Below, piece by piece: positions 32,058 to 41,070 of a stretch of 64,000 nucleotides of DNA. Below the pieces are notes generated by a model. That model did not search any database. It was given only the letters and a program-made list of their open reading frames with translations, and was not told where the DNA came from. The DNA is taken from positions 723,157 through 787,156 of the forward strand of contig NZ_CP084029.1 of assembly GCF_020181615.1 (NCBI RefSeq), read 5' to 3'. The DNA comes from [Mycobacterium] crassicus. GTDB taxonomy: Bacteria; Actinomycetota; Actinomycetes; Mycobacteriales; Mycobacteriaceae. A program made the position numbers and the translations under genes. Positions within the stretch are counted from its first letter, which is position 1. Each line of letters begins with the position of its first letter.

Positions 32058-34699
32058 TCGTCTTCGCTGTCGTTGTCGAGCAGTGCCGCCACTTCCTCAG
32101 CCTCGATTGCTTCGGCTTCGGTGTCCCACTCATCCCCAGGCAGCCGGACGGCGACGTACGACTCAGTCTTGTAGCGACCGGTCAGGAAGCCGCCATCCGA
32201 TTCTGGCTCGGGGAAGCCCAGACCGATTCCAATAGCGGGAATGCCTTCGCTCGCGTTGAATGGGTACCGCTCCATCTTGCGGGGCGCGCCACCGTTTGCC
32301 ACGGGCTTCGGTTCTGACACAGGGTCGATGGGTATGACGAGAAGGATGCCCTTCTTGGCAGATGCGTGGTCTGCGTTCCGCAGGGTCAGCATGCGTGGAT
32401 CGGATGGGTTCCCCCCACTCTTCTCGCGGAGTTCTTGTCGCGTCAGGCCGAGTCCGAGGCCGAAGTCGGTCGGGTTGGTCAGGGTGTGGATCCGGGTCCT
32501 GTCGGGATCGTTCTCTTCGGCGGATCGAACCGAGGACTTGATCGGTCCCACCTTGTCCAGATGCACCGTTTCCCCGGATCCCGCTACGAAAACTATCGTC
32601 CACTGGGAAAGGTAGGAGGAGTCCGTCGCGAGTGAGTCCCGGATAAATTTTTGAAGGAGCCGTGGGTCCATGTTCGGCTGATCCTCATGAACCTGATATG
32701 TATTTAGGAACTGTAGGATGTATTGTGCTGGAACATCGTCATATACCACGGTTCCGTTCAACTTGTTGGACTTGGGAAGAAATTTACCGTGATCGACAGC
32801 GGCATTTGCGAGCTTGCGTGTGGCCTCTAGGTTTTTGCGCAGCCAGTCCGAGTCGCCCGCTCGGAAATACCGAGTCGTCAACGTGCGTCCGGTAAACGCG
32901 ATACTCGCAGTTTCCGCCGCACCCATCTTTGCCGTGATCGCAAGAGATGGGTGAGACAAGATCCGAACCGAAACGTCCATCGGGGTACGGTTCTGTTCCT
33001 GATACAGATCAATATCGCGTCGCATCTCGGCCTCGACTTGGGCAAGATGTCGGAACTCCTGCTCAAGTTCGGCGGTCACCCAGATCCGAGGGAGCTCTTC
33101 GTAGCCATTGCGGAACCCGAACCAACGGCCCATCTGCAAAAGCGTGTCGTAAGCACGAGCGGTTCGGACGAAGATCGAGGAGATAAGGCCTTCCAGAGTC
33201 AGCCCTCGTGACAGCGTGTTCGCGCCCACGGCTATTACGTATTGCGGCTCGTCATGACCGTAGTCAAGCCGGTCCTTGCTTTGCGAGTTGTCGAGCACGA
33301 TCCGCGTGCTCCGGACAACGTCGGGCATGTGAGCGAACACGTTGTCAAAGTCGAGTGTTGTCCGGCCAAAATTCTCAGCCGGGACTCGAGCGGACTCGTT
33401 GTTCCACTGGAGACGCAGTTCGTCGATGGTCGCCTTGTCGGTAGCGTCGATGCGGCTGAGAAGTTCGCGCCGGTAGTCCTCGAGCGGAGCCCGGAAACGA
33501 TCGTGGACGCGAGTGTTTATGAAGGTGTGAACGAGCATTGAGCCGTGCTGCTCCTGGCCTCGTGCTCGGCGAGCGGCCGTGGCGAGGAAGAACCAGTTGA
33601 CTGCAGCTTTCAGTTCGTCTTCGACGACTGGGAAGAACGTTTCAATCGCCTTCTTTGACGAAGGTCGCAAGTTCGCAAGATGCGAAGTATCGATGAGGCG
33701 AATCATATCCTGCCCCAACGCTTCTGGGGAATCGTTCTCGGCGTCGGGGCGGCCGAATATCATGGCCGGACCGAAGTAGCCCTTCGGCTCGGGTAGGTTG
33801 AGGATGAAGTCCCGTGGGTACAGATCTTCTGATGAAATGGGGTCGATGAACACATTGGCGAACGGTGTTGCGGTGTAGCCGATAAAGGTGTTCCGCGGCA
33901 TCAGGGCGAGGATCTCGCGTATCAGTGGATTGATCGCCTTGGTGCCTACGGAGGCTTGGTCGGCTTCGTCGTCGATGACTAGGACGTTCAGATGGTTAAG
34001 CTTCTCGCGCATGCTGTCGGTGCCGAGCCACTTCTTGATACGTCGTAGAACCGCTGGATTCTTCTTCACCACCATCAGCCCAGTCGAACCGTTCGGTTGG
34101 AGCGCGGCTTCAGCTTTGAACGGGGGCTTCTGGAAGTCGGCATGTTCGTCGGTCAGCGGCAACCACTTCTCAGTGTTGAGGTCTGTGAGCTCCGACGACA
34201 GTCGTGACTGCGTCTGCTTCCGTAGCGAATTGTGGATGCCTGACAAAACGATGACCAGGCTGTAGCCGAGGTCCGCAGCCTTCGCTGCGACTGCAGTGAA
34301 GTTGGTGGTTTTACCAGACTGGACGTACCCGACGACGAGGCCACGACCTTTGAATTCGGACTGATTGGGACGGTCCGTGTGCGCAATCACGACATTCGAC
34401 GCGCTGTCGACATTCTCAATCTGCGGTTCCGGCCGGCCGTCGTTTCGGTAGTAGCTGCGTAGGCTGTTCCAACAAGCGTCGTCTGGACCCGGACCTGGAT
34501 ACCAGGGCTCGCGCCCGGCTGGGCGGATTGCTGCGGGACGCGTTTCGAATACTTTAGTGAGTTTCTCGTTGAACTCCGAGGCAAGGGTAGCCGCGCATTC
34601 TTCTCCGCACATCCCGGTGAATCTGGCTTGCGCGGCAGAGACTCCGTGGGAGCGCGCATAATCAAAGAATACATCTCGAAAGGCGTCAATGTCGGGCAA
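32054..34699 (-). CDS. Z1-domain superfamily 2 helicase/endonuclease-associated ATPase
   Basis: An 881-residue protein, first gene of the operon. Helicase motifs: Walker A VGYVQSGKTTNFTAVAAKA, Walker B LVIDDEADQAS, motif III-like FIGYTATPFANVF, motif V-like VGANTLSRGLTLEG and motif VI LLQMGRWFGFRNGYE. The Z1 domain lies in the second half. It should translocate on or remodel DNA for the operon's nuclease. The message starts in the gap just upstream (34700-34747), but no clear promoter was seen. Confidence 0.92.
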   Translation of the reverse strand: MPDIDAFRDVFFDYARSHGVSAAQARFTGMCGEECAATLASEFNEKLTKVFETRPAAIRPAGREPWYPGPGPDDACWNSLRSYYRNDGRPEPQIENVDSASNVVIAHTDRPNQSEFKGRGLVVGYVQSGKTTNFTAVAAKAADLGYSLVIVLSGIHNSLRKQTQSRLSSELTDLNTEKWLPLTDEHADFQKPPFKAEAALQPNGSTGLMVVKKNPAVLRRIKKWLGTDSMREKLNHLNVLVIDDEADQASVGTKAINPLIREILALMPRNTFIGYTATPFANVFIDPISSEDLYPRDFILNLPEPKGYFGPAMIFGRPDAENDSPEALGQDMIRLIDTSHLANLRPSSKKAIETFFPVVEDELKAAVNWFFLATAARRARGQEQHGSMLVHTFINTRVHDRFRAPLEDYRRELLSRIDATDKATIDELRLQWNNESARVPAENFGRTTLDFDNVFAHMPDVVRSTRIVLDNSQSKDRLDYGHDEPQYVIAVGANTLSRGLTLEGLISSIFVRTARAYDTLLQMGRWFGFRNGYEELPRIWVTAELEQEFRHLAQVEAEMRRDIDLYQEQNRTPMDVSVRILSHPSLAITAKMGAAETASIAFTGRTLTTRYFRAGDSDWLRKNLEATRKLANAAVDHGKFLPKSNKLNGTVVYDDVPAQYILQFLNTYQVHEDQPNMDPRLLQKFIRDSLATDSSYLSQWTIVFVAGSGETVHLDKVGPIKSSVRSAEENDPDRTRIHTLTNPTDFGLGLGLTRQELREKSGGNPSDPRMLTLRNADHASAKKGILLVIPIDPVSEPKPVANGGAPRKMERYPFNASEGIPAIGIGLGFPEPESDGGFLTGRYKTESYVAVRLPGDEWDTEAEAIEAEEVAALLDNDSEDE

Positions 34700-35614
34700 T
34701 TATCATCCTCTGTTTGGGGAATTTGGGCCTACGGGCGAGAGAGCGGCTCACCGTCCATTACACGACAGTCTTTCCATGCTCGACCTGACCTGATCTAGTC
34801 GCACAGGCTCAGTCGGTGGCCGAGGTCCACTGAGCGCGCCGCCCAACTTGATCAGGCCCTCGCCGGAAACCGGCAGAGCTCGGCCGACGACCTGCTGAGT
34901 TCGCTCGTCCGCCGCGTCAGGTCTATCGGACATGAACGGAAACACCAGTGTTCTCCGCGCCGTGGATCCAGTGATGTGGTGGGCTCGCGAGAAGTCATCC
35001 GAGGTCCTGTCCCTGTTGCTCGCGTTGATGGGCGAGAACCTGCACTGCAACAAACCGCGAAGCCTTGATCCGTTTGGGTTTCCCAACGTTCTCGAAACCT
35101 TTGGCGTGCCGGTAAAGTGCGGTGCTGGCAGCGGGGCGATAGCGTCGCTCACAGATGGCCCTCCAGCAGTTGGCTTCCGCACAGTGTAAGCAATGTTACG
35201 GATAACCAGAACGGTGTTGAACGCGCCGGAAACTCGGTGATGATAGAGACTGATCGCGCCCTCTCCAGGTAGTCGTGCGACGGTCACGGGGGTGCTGCGG
35301 GGTGAGGGTCACATGGGGCCGTTGACTGGCGCTGGGCGTACTCCACGAACGCGTTGAGCGTACTGACGAGCCGCATTTCTCCGACCATGCGTGGCCGAGT
35401 GTTGGGGAAATCCGGTAGGCCAGACAGCGTGCGCGGCTGATGGTGTTAGCCGACGACTCACGGCGACTTGAAAGGTAAAGGTGTCGTGCTACCGCATGGG
35501 TTGCCGTATATGAGGTCAGCACCAGTGGTGACGTTGACTAGAACCCACCCCGTCGGCGACTGGCCGGATCTTCAACCGTCGTCAACAGAGATCGCACGCC
35601 AACTAGTTGAGCTC
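34700..35614. other. Gap without a convincing gene
   Basis: Open frames exist on both strands, but none has a recognisable family, good start signal or consistent codon bias. A short fragment reading LSGLPDFPNTRPRMVGEMRL on the minus strand near 35300-35450 looks protein-like but is cut off by stops. The stretch is probably decayed island DNA plus the promoter of the Z1 operon. Confidence 0.5.
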
Positions 35615-35782
35615 TTAGGCGAGGCTTTCCCGCAGGCGCAGCCGAGACGGCCACGGGACGGAGACTAGGTTTTCAATAGGTGCTGGCCCAAACGTAATTC
35701 GGGAGTTCCCGCTACACAGCCGCTCCAGGTCCGCGTATTCATCGGCATCGAGTGCTGCGACAGTTTTGCGGGCTTCGTTCAA
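35615..35782 (-). CDS. Small fragment-like ORF
   Basis: A 55-residue frame from a TTG at 35782 (LNEARKTVAALDADEYADLE) to a TAA at 35615. The sequence has plausible amphipathic helices, but a stop lies just upstream and there is no ribosome site. It may be the remnant of a longer gene lost in island decay. A plus-strand frame over 35510-35668 overlaps it and cannot be ruled out. Confidence 0.25.
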   Translation of the reverse strand: MNEARKTVAALDADEYADLERLCSGNSRITFGPAPIENLVSVPWPSRLRLRESLA

Positions 35783-35865
35783 GTCTCAAGCCGCGCGCCC
35801 AGCGTCCGAAGAATCGCTAGCCGGCATGGCTGGGAAGGCAGTCGGCGGAATCGACGCCTTGCGGC

Positions 35866-36348
35866 TCAGCCGCGCATGTTTGCGAACGGGCGGCGCCCGT
35901 AATGTGCGCGGAAGTCAGCGAGCATCCTCGTCTTGGTATTTGCGGCGTCCGCGTCATCGGTGACTCGCCAGCCAACGAGCAGTTCATCTTGATCGGCGAG
36001 CTGCCAGATGCGCCTCCCGCCTGAGTGACCGATCGGCACGCCTGCACCGAACTTGCGGAATTCGTCGAGCCTCTTGCGCAGATGGCGCTTGCCGTTAGCG
36101 CCCAGATTGGCCTTGCCGATGTAGACGATCCGTTCACCCGGCAGCCACAGCGCGGCCAACTCAGCGACCGGGACAGTGGGGTCCTTGCCCTTGAAATGCC
36201 CTGCAGGCGACACATCGAGGAAACTCGGGGTCTCGTCACTCGGTCAGACGACGACGTAGACCCCGGGCTTGGTCGGCACGTCAGTATCCGGTAGCTGTGC
36301 GAACGGAATCCGCCCGGTGAACCCGCTCAGGTCAATGGGATCAATCAT
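35866..36348 (-). pseudogene. GIY-YIG nuclease-like gene interrupted by an in-frame TGA
   Basis: From ATG 36348 (MIDPIDLSGFTGRIPF) the frame runs to KPGVYVVV, then meets TGA at 36244-36246 and continues in the same frame for 126 codons. The two halves make one GIY-YIG-like domain: PGVYVVV is the first strand, ERIVYIGKANLGANG the second, followed by RKRLDEFRKFG and IWQLADQDELLVGWRVT. A single C-to-T change from CGA would create the stop. A GTG at 36213 could restart the second half, but without the first strand. It lies at the right edge of the island. Confidence 0.65.
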
Positions 36349-36572
36349 GTGGTGGTGAAGCCTTATTCGATTGTGCGAGCCATAGTGCCCGCGAACGGCA
36401 TGCGGTCGGGCCATGATGAAGCACGGGTGCTGCGGAAACATCAGCCACCGCAAACCTCCTGCCGGAGCGACGCGGCGTGGGCCGCATCATCGTCCACCGG
36501 TGGCAGAAAGGCACGAACCGCAGTATGTCAGGACGCGCCGACGGCCACGAGGGGTGCGAACGCCCCGCCCCC

Positions 36573-37961
36573 TCACGCGGTAACTACCAACGCCATCCCG
36601 TGACGGTCCCGGCCCCGCCGCCGCCGGCTGCGCTCCAGCAGGCGGGCCACCGCGGCTTCCACCCCACGGGCCAGTTCATCGGCGTCGGGGACGGCGTCGA
36701 AATCGGCCAGGATCCCGAAGAACAACTTGTCGGCGTAGTTCAGCACCGCCGCGGCGGTCCGCAGCTGGATTCCGATCGGCGGGATAGGCAGCACCCCAAC
36801 CACATTGCAGCCCATCACCTGCAGTGGCTGGCGCGGACCCGGGACATTGACCGCCATGGTGGCCACGTTGCGCTGCGGCAACCGGGCCAGCAGATCTAGT
36901 GCCCACGAGGTCACCGGGAACGGCAGCATCCGGGTGGCCGCGGCAACCACACCGTCCGCTCCGCTGCCGGACCCGGCCAGCTGCTCCATCCGGGCGTGCA
37001 CCAGCCGCAACCGCAGCACCGGATTGTTCTCGTGCACCGGCAGATAGGGCAGCTGCACCGCCTTGCGGCTGGGCACCAGGGTGCGCAGCGACTCGGCGGT
37101 GGGCTGCTCACCCCGGCGCAGCAACATGTTGCGATAGCTCTCGGTGAGCGCGGCCAGCGCGACGTCGTCGACGGAGACGTTGAACGTCCGGCAGATCTGG
37201 TGGACGTCGTCGAGCGCGACCCGTGCCGCGGTGTAGCGTCGCCGCGAGGTGACCGGGCCGTTCAGCGTCGAGGATGGTCGCTGCAGACCGGCCGCGAACT
37301 CGCCCGAGCTTCGCAGCACATCGCGGGCAGCGGCCAGCGCGTCGCCGGCGATCTGCACCGGAGCCCGCAATGCCGACAGCCAGGGGCTGGGGCGCGGGGC
37401 CGGCTGCAGATTCTGCGGCGGCGACGCGACCAGGGCGCTGCCCGCGGGGTGGTTGCTCACGCAGCGCTCAAAAGCGGCGCCGCCCGCCATGCCGTCATCG
37501 GACAGCCCGGTCAGGATGTGCACGGTCGCAACGGCGTCGGCCAGGCAGGGGTGGACCTTCACCAGCATCGCCCACCGGTCGTCGGCCATCCCCCCGATCA
37601 GCCAGATCTCCCACAGCGGGCGGTTGCGGTCCAGCCGCCACGACATCACGTCGGCCACCACCCGGAACAGGTCGTCATCGCTGCCGGAGCCCGGGACCGC
37701 GACGCGCCGCACGTGATAGGACAGGTCGAACTTGTCGTCGTCGACCCACTCCGGTGCGCTGAGGTCGAACATCTGGCGGCGCAACCGTTGCGAGAACCGG
37801 GGGCAGACCGCGATCCGCTCGGCCAGTGTTGCCATCAGCGATGCGTGGTCGGGCATCGGGCCGTCCAGGATCGCCAGTCCACCGATACCCAGCTGGGTGT
37901 GCGGGTCGGTGTCCTCGGCGTGCAGGAAGGCGGTGTCCAGGGTGGTCAGTCGCTGCGACAT
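36573..37961 (-). CDS. Wax ester synthase/diacylglycerol acyltransferase family protein, degenerate active site
   Basis: A 462-residue protein starting MSQRLTTLDTAFLHAED, the usual mycobacterial WS/DGAT (Tgs-like) opening, and containing the PLWEIWLIGG segment and C-terminal NVPGPRQPLQVMG, all family hallmarks. The catalytic HHxxxDG motif, however, reads HPCLADA near residue 136: the general-base His is Pro and the Gly is Ala. It may be inactive in triacylglycerol or wax synthesis or have another role. ATG 37961 is preferred over an upstream start. The gap 36349-36572 holds nothing recognised. Confidence 0.85.
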   Translation of the reverse strand: MSQRLTTLDTAFLHAEDTDPHTQLGIGGLAILDGPMPDHASLMATLAERIAVCPRFSQRLRRQMFDLSAPEWVDDDKFDLSYHVRRVAVPGSGSDDDLFRVVADVMSWRLDRNRPLWEIWLIGGMADDRWAMLVKVHPCLADAVATVHILTGLSDDGMAGGAAFERCVSNHPAGSALVASPPQNLQPAPRPSPWLSALRAPVQIAGDALAAARDVLRSSGEFAAGLQRPSSTLNGPVTSRRRYTAARVALDDVHQICRTFNVSVDDVALAALTESYRNMLLRRGEQPTAESLRTLVPSRKAVQLPYLPVHENNPVLRLRLVHARMEQLAGSGSGADGVVAAATRMLPFPVTSWALDLLARLPQRNVATMAVNVPGPRQPLQVMGCNVVGVLPIPPIGIQLRTAAAVLNYADKLFFGILADFDAVPDADELARGVEAAVARLLERSRRRRGRDRHGMALVVTA

Positions 37962-38141
37962 GGCGGCCTCCGGTTTATCTGTAACGCGTAGTACCAGTAT
38001 CTCCAATCCGACGCCGCCGCCGACAGGGCCGGAAGTCCCTAAGCAGGGCCATCAGCGCCCGGGGAAAACCCGCCCCTATTTCGCGAAGAAGTCTCCGGGT
38101 AATGTTCGGCAAATGATCCATCGGCGAAGGAACGCCCCGAG

Positions 38142-38999
38142 ATGGTGGCGTCCGACCAGGTAAGCGGCCGGACTACGGCGGCGCTGCGGGAAGGGTGGCG
38201 CGATCCGGGCCGGTTACTGTGGGTTATCGCCGCGGCGTGCTGGGTGGCACTGCTGGCGGTCGGCCATCACCACGACGTTCTCATCACCGGCGGCGCGTCG
38301 CCGCGATCGGTTGCCGGCGTCGCGATCTCCGTGGCGCTGCTGGCCGGGGCCTGGCTGGAGATGACCGCGGCGATGATGTTGCCGACGACCATTCCGATGG
38401 TGCGGATGTTCACCGTCGTCAGCGCCCGCGCGCCGCGAACGGTCTTGGTGCGGGCCGCCTTCCTCATCGGCTATCTCGCGCTGTGGCTGGCGTTCGCGCT
38501 GGCCGCGGTCGCGGTGGCGACCGCCGCCCGGGCCTGGGCGGCACCGGCGCAGTTGAGCTGGATGTCCGCCCGACCGCACCTGGTGCTCGCCGCCGTGCTG
38601 GCGATCGCCGGCATCTTCCAACTCACTCCGCTCAAGGACCGCTGCCTGACCCAGTGCCGCGACCCCCGGGCCTTCCTGTTCGCCCACTACCGGCGGGGCA
38701 TCCGGGGCGCCTGGAACCTGGGGCTGCGCCACGGCTGGTCGTGTCTGGGGTGCTGCTGGGCGCTGATGCTGATCATGTTCGGCACCGGACTGGGCAATGT
38801 GCTGGCCATGCTGGCGCTGACCGCGGTGATGCTGATCGAGAAGACCGCCTCCTGGGGCAGGCGGATCGTCACCCCGCTCGGCGTCGCCCTGATGATCGCC
38901 GCGGCGTTGGTGGGCCTGTTCGGGAACCGCCTGCCCGGCTGGGGCCTGTATGAGCCGCTGCAGTCATCGACCGGTGCACACCACCACCACCACCCCTGA
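38142..38999 (+). CDS. DUF2182 integral membrane protein
   Basis: A 285-residue protein with about seven membrane helices. The DUF2182 pattern is AWLEMTAAMMLPTTIPMVRMF near residue 70 and CLTQCRDPRAFLF, then GLRHGWSCLGCCWALMLIMF. The conserved Cys and Met residues suggest metal handling. The tail ends in five histidines. DUF2182 genes almost always pair with a DUF1326 gene, which follows 12 nt later, so the two probably form a predicted metal-binding membrane complex. ATG 38142 has AAGGAA upstream. Confidence 0.87.
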   Translation: MVASDQVSGRTTAALREGWRDPGRLLWVIAAACWVALLAVGHHHDVLITGGASPRSVAGVAISVALLAGAWLEMTAAMMLPTTIPMVRMFTVVSARAPRTVLVRAAFLIGYLALWLAFALAAVAVATAARAWAAPAQLSWMSARPHLVLAAVLAIAGIFQLTPLKDRCLTQCRDPRAFLFAHYRRGIRGAWNLGLRHGWSCLGCCWALMLIMFGTGLGNVLAMLALTAVMLIEKTASWGRRIVTPLGVALMIAAALVGLFGNRLPGWGLYEPLQSSTGAHHHHHP

Positions 39000-39011
39000 A
39001 AGGAGATCACC

Positions 39012-39608
39012 GTGGGATATGAGTTGAACGGACGGATGGCCGAGGTATGCAGTTGCCGGTCACTGTGCCCGTGCACGATCGGCGAGAACGCCGACGGCAA
39101 CAACTGCGGATTCAACTGGGTGTTCCACATCGACCGGGGGCAGGTCAACGGCGTGGACGTGGCCGGTCTCAACCTGGGGCTGTTGGGCCACCACGCCGAC
39201 AACATCTTCGACGTCAACACCCGGGTGTTCGTCATCGTCGACGACCGCGCCGACGATACCCAACAGGACGCGCTCGTGACGGCGTTCACCGGACAGGCGG
39301 GCGGGCCGTTGGCCGATCTGGCCGGCCTGGTCAAGGAGATCGTGGGTGTGACCCGGGCGCCGATCGAGTTCGACGTCGACAAGGGCAGCGGCTATTTCAA
39401 GGTCGACGGGATCTTCGAGGCGGAGGTCGAGGGCTTTCGGGCCCACGACGGCTCCCACACCACCTTGAACAACACCGCGCTCGGCCACGTCTACGGCGCT
39501 TTGACCTACCCGGGCAAGGTGATTCGGCATCGGGTGACCGAGACCGAACACGGCCTGCAGTTCCGGGGCCGGCAGTCGACCCAGACCGAATTTAGTTTCG
39601 CCTCGTGA
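39012..39608 (+). CDS. DUF1326 domain protein
   Basis: A 198-residue soluble protein that begins with the family signature ELNGRMAEVCSCRSLCPCTIG, a Cys-rich CxCxxxCPC site likely to bind a metal, then CGFNWVFHIDRGQVNGVDVA. GAAAGGAGATCACC precedes the start (GTG or codon near 39012). It sits between the DUF2182 partner and a flavin reductase whose GTG overlaps its stop, so the three are co-translated. The biochemical role of DUF1326 is unknown. Confidence 0.87.
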   Translation: MGYELNGRMAEVCSCRSLCPCTIGENADGNNCGFNWVFHIDRGQVNGVDVAGLNLGLLGHHADNIFDVNTRVFVIVDDRADDTQQDALVTAFTGQAGGPLADLAGLVKEIVGVTRAPIEFDVDKGSGYFKVDGIFEAEVEGFRAHDGSHTTLNNTALGHVYGALTYPGKVIRHRVTETEHGLQFRGRQSTQTEFSFAS

Positions 39609-40342
39609 TCGGGGAGTTCACCGTGGATGTATACAAGTCGGAGTTGGTGCGCCGCGAACTCATCGCCGAGGGCACCATGGCGTTCTACTTCGTCAAGCCG
39701 GACGGGTATGAGTACCTGCCGGGACAGTCCTGTCAGCTAACGCTGATCGACCCGCCGCCCAAGGACGACGCCAAGGGATCCACCCGCGAGTTCACCATTG
39801 CCAGTGCGCCGCACGAGGACCACCTGGTGATCGCGATGCGCCTGCGGAACAGTGCATTCAAGGACCTGCTCAAGGATGCACCGCCCGGAACAACGGTCAC
39901 GATCAGCGAAGCCGACGGCGATCTGATCCTGCACCGTGACGTCAGTCGACCAGCTGTGTTGATCGCCGGCGGCATCGGTGTCACACCGTTCCTGTCGATC
40001 GTCCGCCATGCCGCGCGCCATGCGTTGCAGCATCCGCTGTATCTCTTCTACTCCAACTGGCGGCCCGAACTCGCGGCGTTTCTGCCGGAACTCGAAGCGC
40101 TGCAGCAGGCCAACCCGAACTTCCGGTTGATCGCGACGATGACCGAACCCGATTCGCGATCCTGGTCCGGCCAGAGCGGTGTCATCGACGCCGATCTGCT
40201 GCGCCGGCATCTGCCGGACCTGACCAGTCCGGTGTATTACGTGGCCGGGCCGCCGCCGATGGCGCTGGCAATGCTGGAGCTGCTCGAGGATCTGGGCGTC
40301 GACGACGCCGACATCAAGTCCGCCGAGTTCTACGGCTACTGA
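39605..40342 (+). CDS. Ferredoxin reductase-type FAD/NAD(P)H oxidoreductase
   Basis: A 245-residue FNR-fold protein: FAD domain with YLPGQSCQLTLIDPP and STREFTIASAP (RxYS-like), and NAD domain with VLIAGGIGVTPFLSIVRH and YYVAGPPPMALAMLELL. There is no iron-sulfur domain. It would pass electrons from NAD(P)H to an acceptor, possibly the DUF1326/DUF2182 pair. The start GTG 39605 overlaps the DUF1326 stop. Confidence 0.87.
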   Translation: MIGEFTVDVYKSELVRRELIAEGTMAFYFVKPDGYEYLPGQSCQLTLIDPPPKDDAKGSTREFTIASAPHEDHLVIAMRLRNSAFKDLLKDAPPGTTVTISEADGDLILHRDVSRPAVLIAGGIGVTPFLSIVRHAARHALQHPLYLFYSNWRPELAAFLPELEALQQANPNFRLIATMTEPDSRSWSGQSGVIDADLLRRHLPDLTSPVYYVAGPPPMALAMLELLEDLGVDDADIKSAEFYGY

Positions 40343-40383
40343 CACCGTTCGGCAGCGTCGGCTGACCGCGCTGACGTCGTGCT

Positions 40384-40529
40384 TTAGGCCGGGGCGGCAC
40401 CGCCGTGCGTGTCGAACGCGGTGCGCATCTCCTGGCGCATTTCGACCGTGTCGTGGCGTAGTGCGTTGAAGCGATGTGGCCGCGGCCGGACAACGCCACA
40501 TCGTCGAGCTGCTTCAAGAAGGCCACCAT
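40384..40529 (-). pseudogene. Possible remnant of a small coiled-coil gene
   Basis: The minus strand reads MVAFLKQLDDVALSGRGHI in one frame and, after a one-base shift, RFNALRHDTVEMRQEMRTAF to a TAA at 40384. Together they look like one short coiled-coil protein broken by a frameshift. Weak evidence. Confidence 0.25.
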
Positions 40530-40593
40530 CGCGAGCCTTCCAGCGCGGTGACACGAGACTCAAGGCTCCCACCGGCATGCTAAGAAGGCGCGC

Positions 40594-40616
40594 CTGTCGG
40601 TGCTCCCCGTTATCCT
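40594..40616 (+). promoter_or_regulatory. PafBC-type DNA-damage promoter
   Basis: CTGTCGGTG (40594-40602), 8 nt, TATCCT (40611-40616). It matches tTGTCRGTG-N8-TAnnnT with only the weak first base different. The expected start near 40622 coincides with the first base of the second SAM-IV-like RNA. Confidence 0.72.
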
Positions 40617-40621
40617 GACGT

Positions 40622-40748
40622 TGCGTCATGAGATGCCGTCGCCAAGCTCCGACTGGGCGGCACGCCAACCCCACGCTCGTGGGTGGCTCGGATGACGACG
40701 CGGCCTGCATCAACCGGTGTCGGCAAGAGCGCCCCTGTCAACAGGGGC
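40622..40748 (+). promoter_or_regulatory. SAM-IV-like structured leader RNA (copy 2)
   Basis: The better copy. P1 is GTCAT/ATGAC (about 40625-40629 with 40691-40695), followed by GAG. P2 is GCCG...CGGC with loop pseudoknot TCCGA (40648-40652) to TCGGA (40688-40692). P3 opens with GCCAACC and pairs GCCA (40664-40667) with TGGC (40684-40687). The Mycobacterium SAM-IV RNA, as I recall it, has CCCGG/CCGGG and GGCA/TGCC at these places, so the pairs covary. The bases equivalent to the SAM-I contacts C44-G58, A45, A46 and U57 are kept. A CGGCAAG-CGC segment near 40720 fits the 3' SAM-IV domain, and a GCCCCTG/CAGGGGC hairpin follows at about 40731-40748. Confidence 0.65.
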
Positions 40749-40767
40749 CTGACAGCCTGGCGGAGTC

Positions 40768-41070
40768 ATGGCGGAATTAGATCTGGCGAAGTTGCGTGCT
40801 GCCGCTGCGGAATTCGGCTATTGGCCGGCGACTACCGACGACAAGCACCTGGCGAAGCTGCGTGACGACAACGATGGCTATGACGGCGTGAGCTGGATTG
40901 GGAGACACCGCTTTCGCGGACATGACCCGCACCCCGCGCCGACCGCTGAAGATCCGGAACGCTGGGATTGCGATTGCGGAGAAGTGCGGCACGGCCACGC
41001 CCGCGGACAGATCAGCAGGAGATACGCCCACCTCAGGGCCCAAGGAGATAGGAGAACCCCGGATGACTGA
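40768..41070 (+). CDS. Small protein translationally coupled to the phosphatase
   Basis: A 100-residue protein starting MAELDLAKLRAAAAEFGYWP, with WDCDCGEVRHGHARGQ near the C-terminus, a possible small metal site. It is the first gene behind the damage promoter and SAM-IV-like leader. Its last eight bases overlap the start of the phosphatase gene, and the Shine-Dalgarno for that gene lies inside it. No family recognised; it could be an accessory subunit. Confidence 0.6.
   Translation: MAELDLAKLRAAAAEFGYWPATTDDKHLAKLRDDNDGYDGVSWIGRHRFRGHDPHPAPTAEDPERWDCDCGEVRHGHARGQISRRYAHLRAQGDRRTPDD

Larger units (their letters stand above)
23230..36400. other. Defence/restriction genomic island (approximate limits)
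   Basis: Composition drops from the GC-rich, G/C-third-position pattern of the flanks to mixed codon use near 23230 and recovers near 36.5 kb. Within it lie two restriction endonucleases, an m5C methyltransferase, Vsr, a five-gene Z1/MORC operon and a broken GIY-YIG gene. No integrase, tRNA or flanking direct repeat was seen, so the limits are judged from composition and content only. Confidence 0.7.

Noticed and set aside
34748..35287. A 179-codon open frame on the minus strand
   Set aside because: Unusual composition, no family pattern, no ribosome site, and it is overlapped by equally open frames on the other strand.
36244..36246. In-frame TGA read as selenocysteine
   Set aside because: No selenocysteine insertion hairpin context, and the position is not a Cys in the GIY-YIG fold; a nonsense change is simpler.
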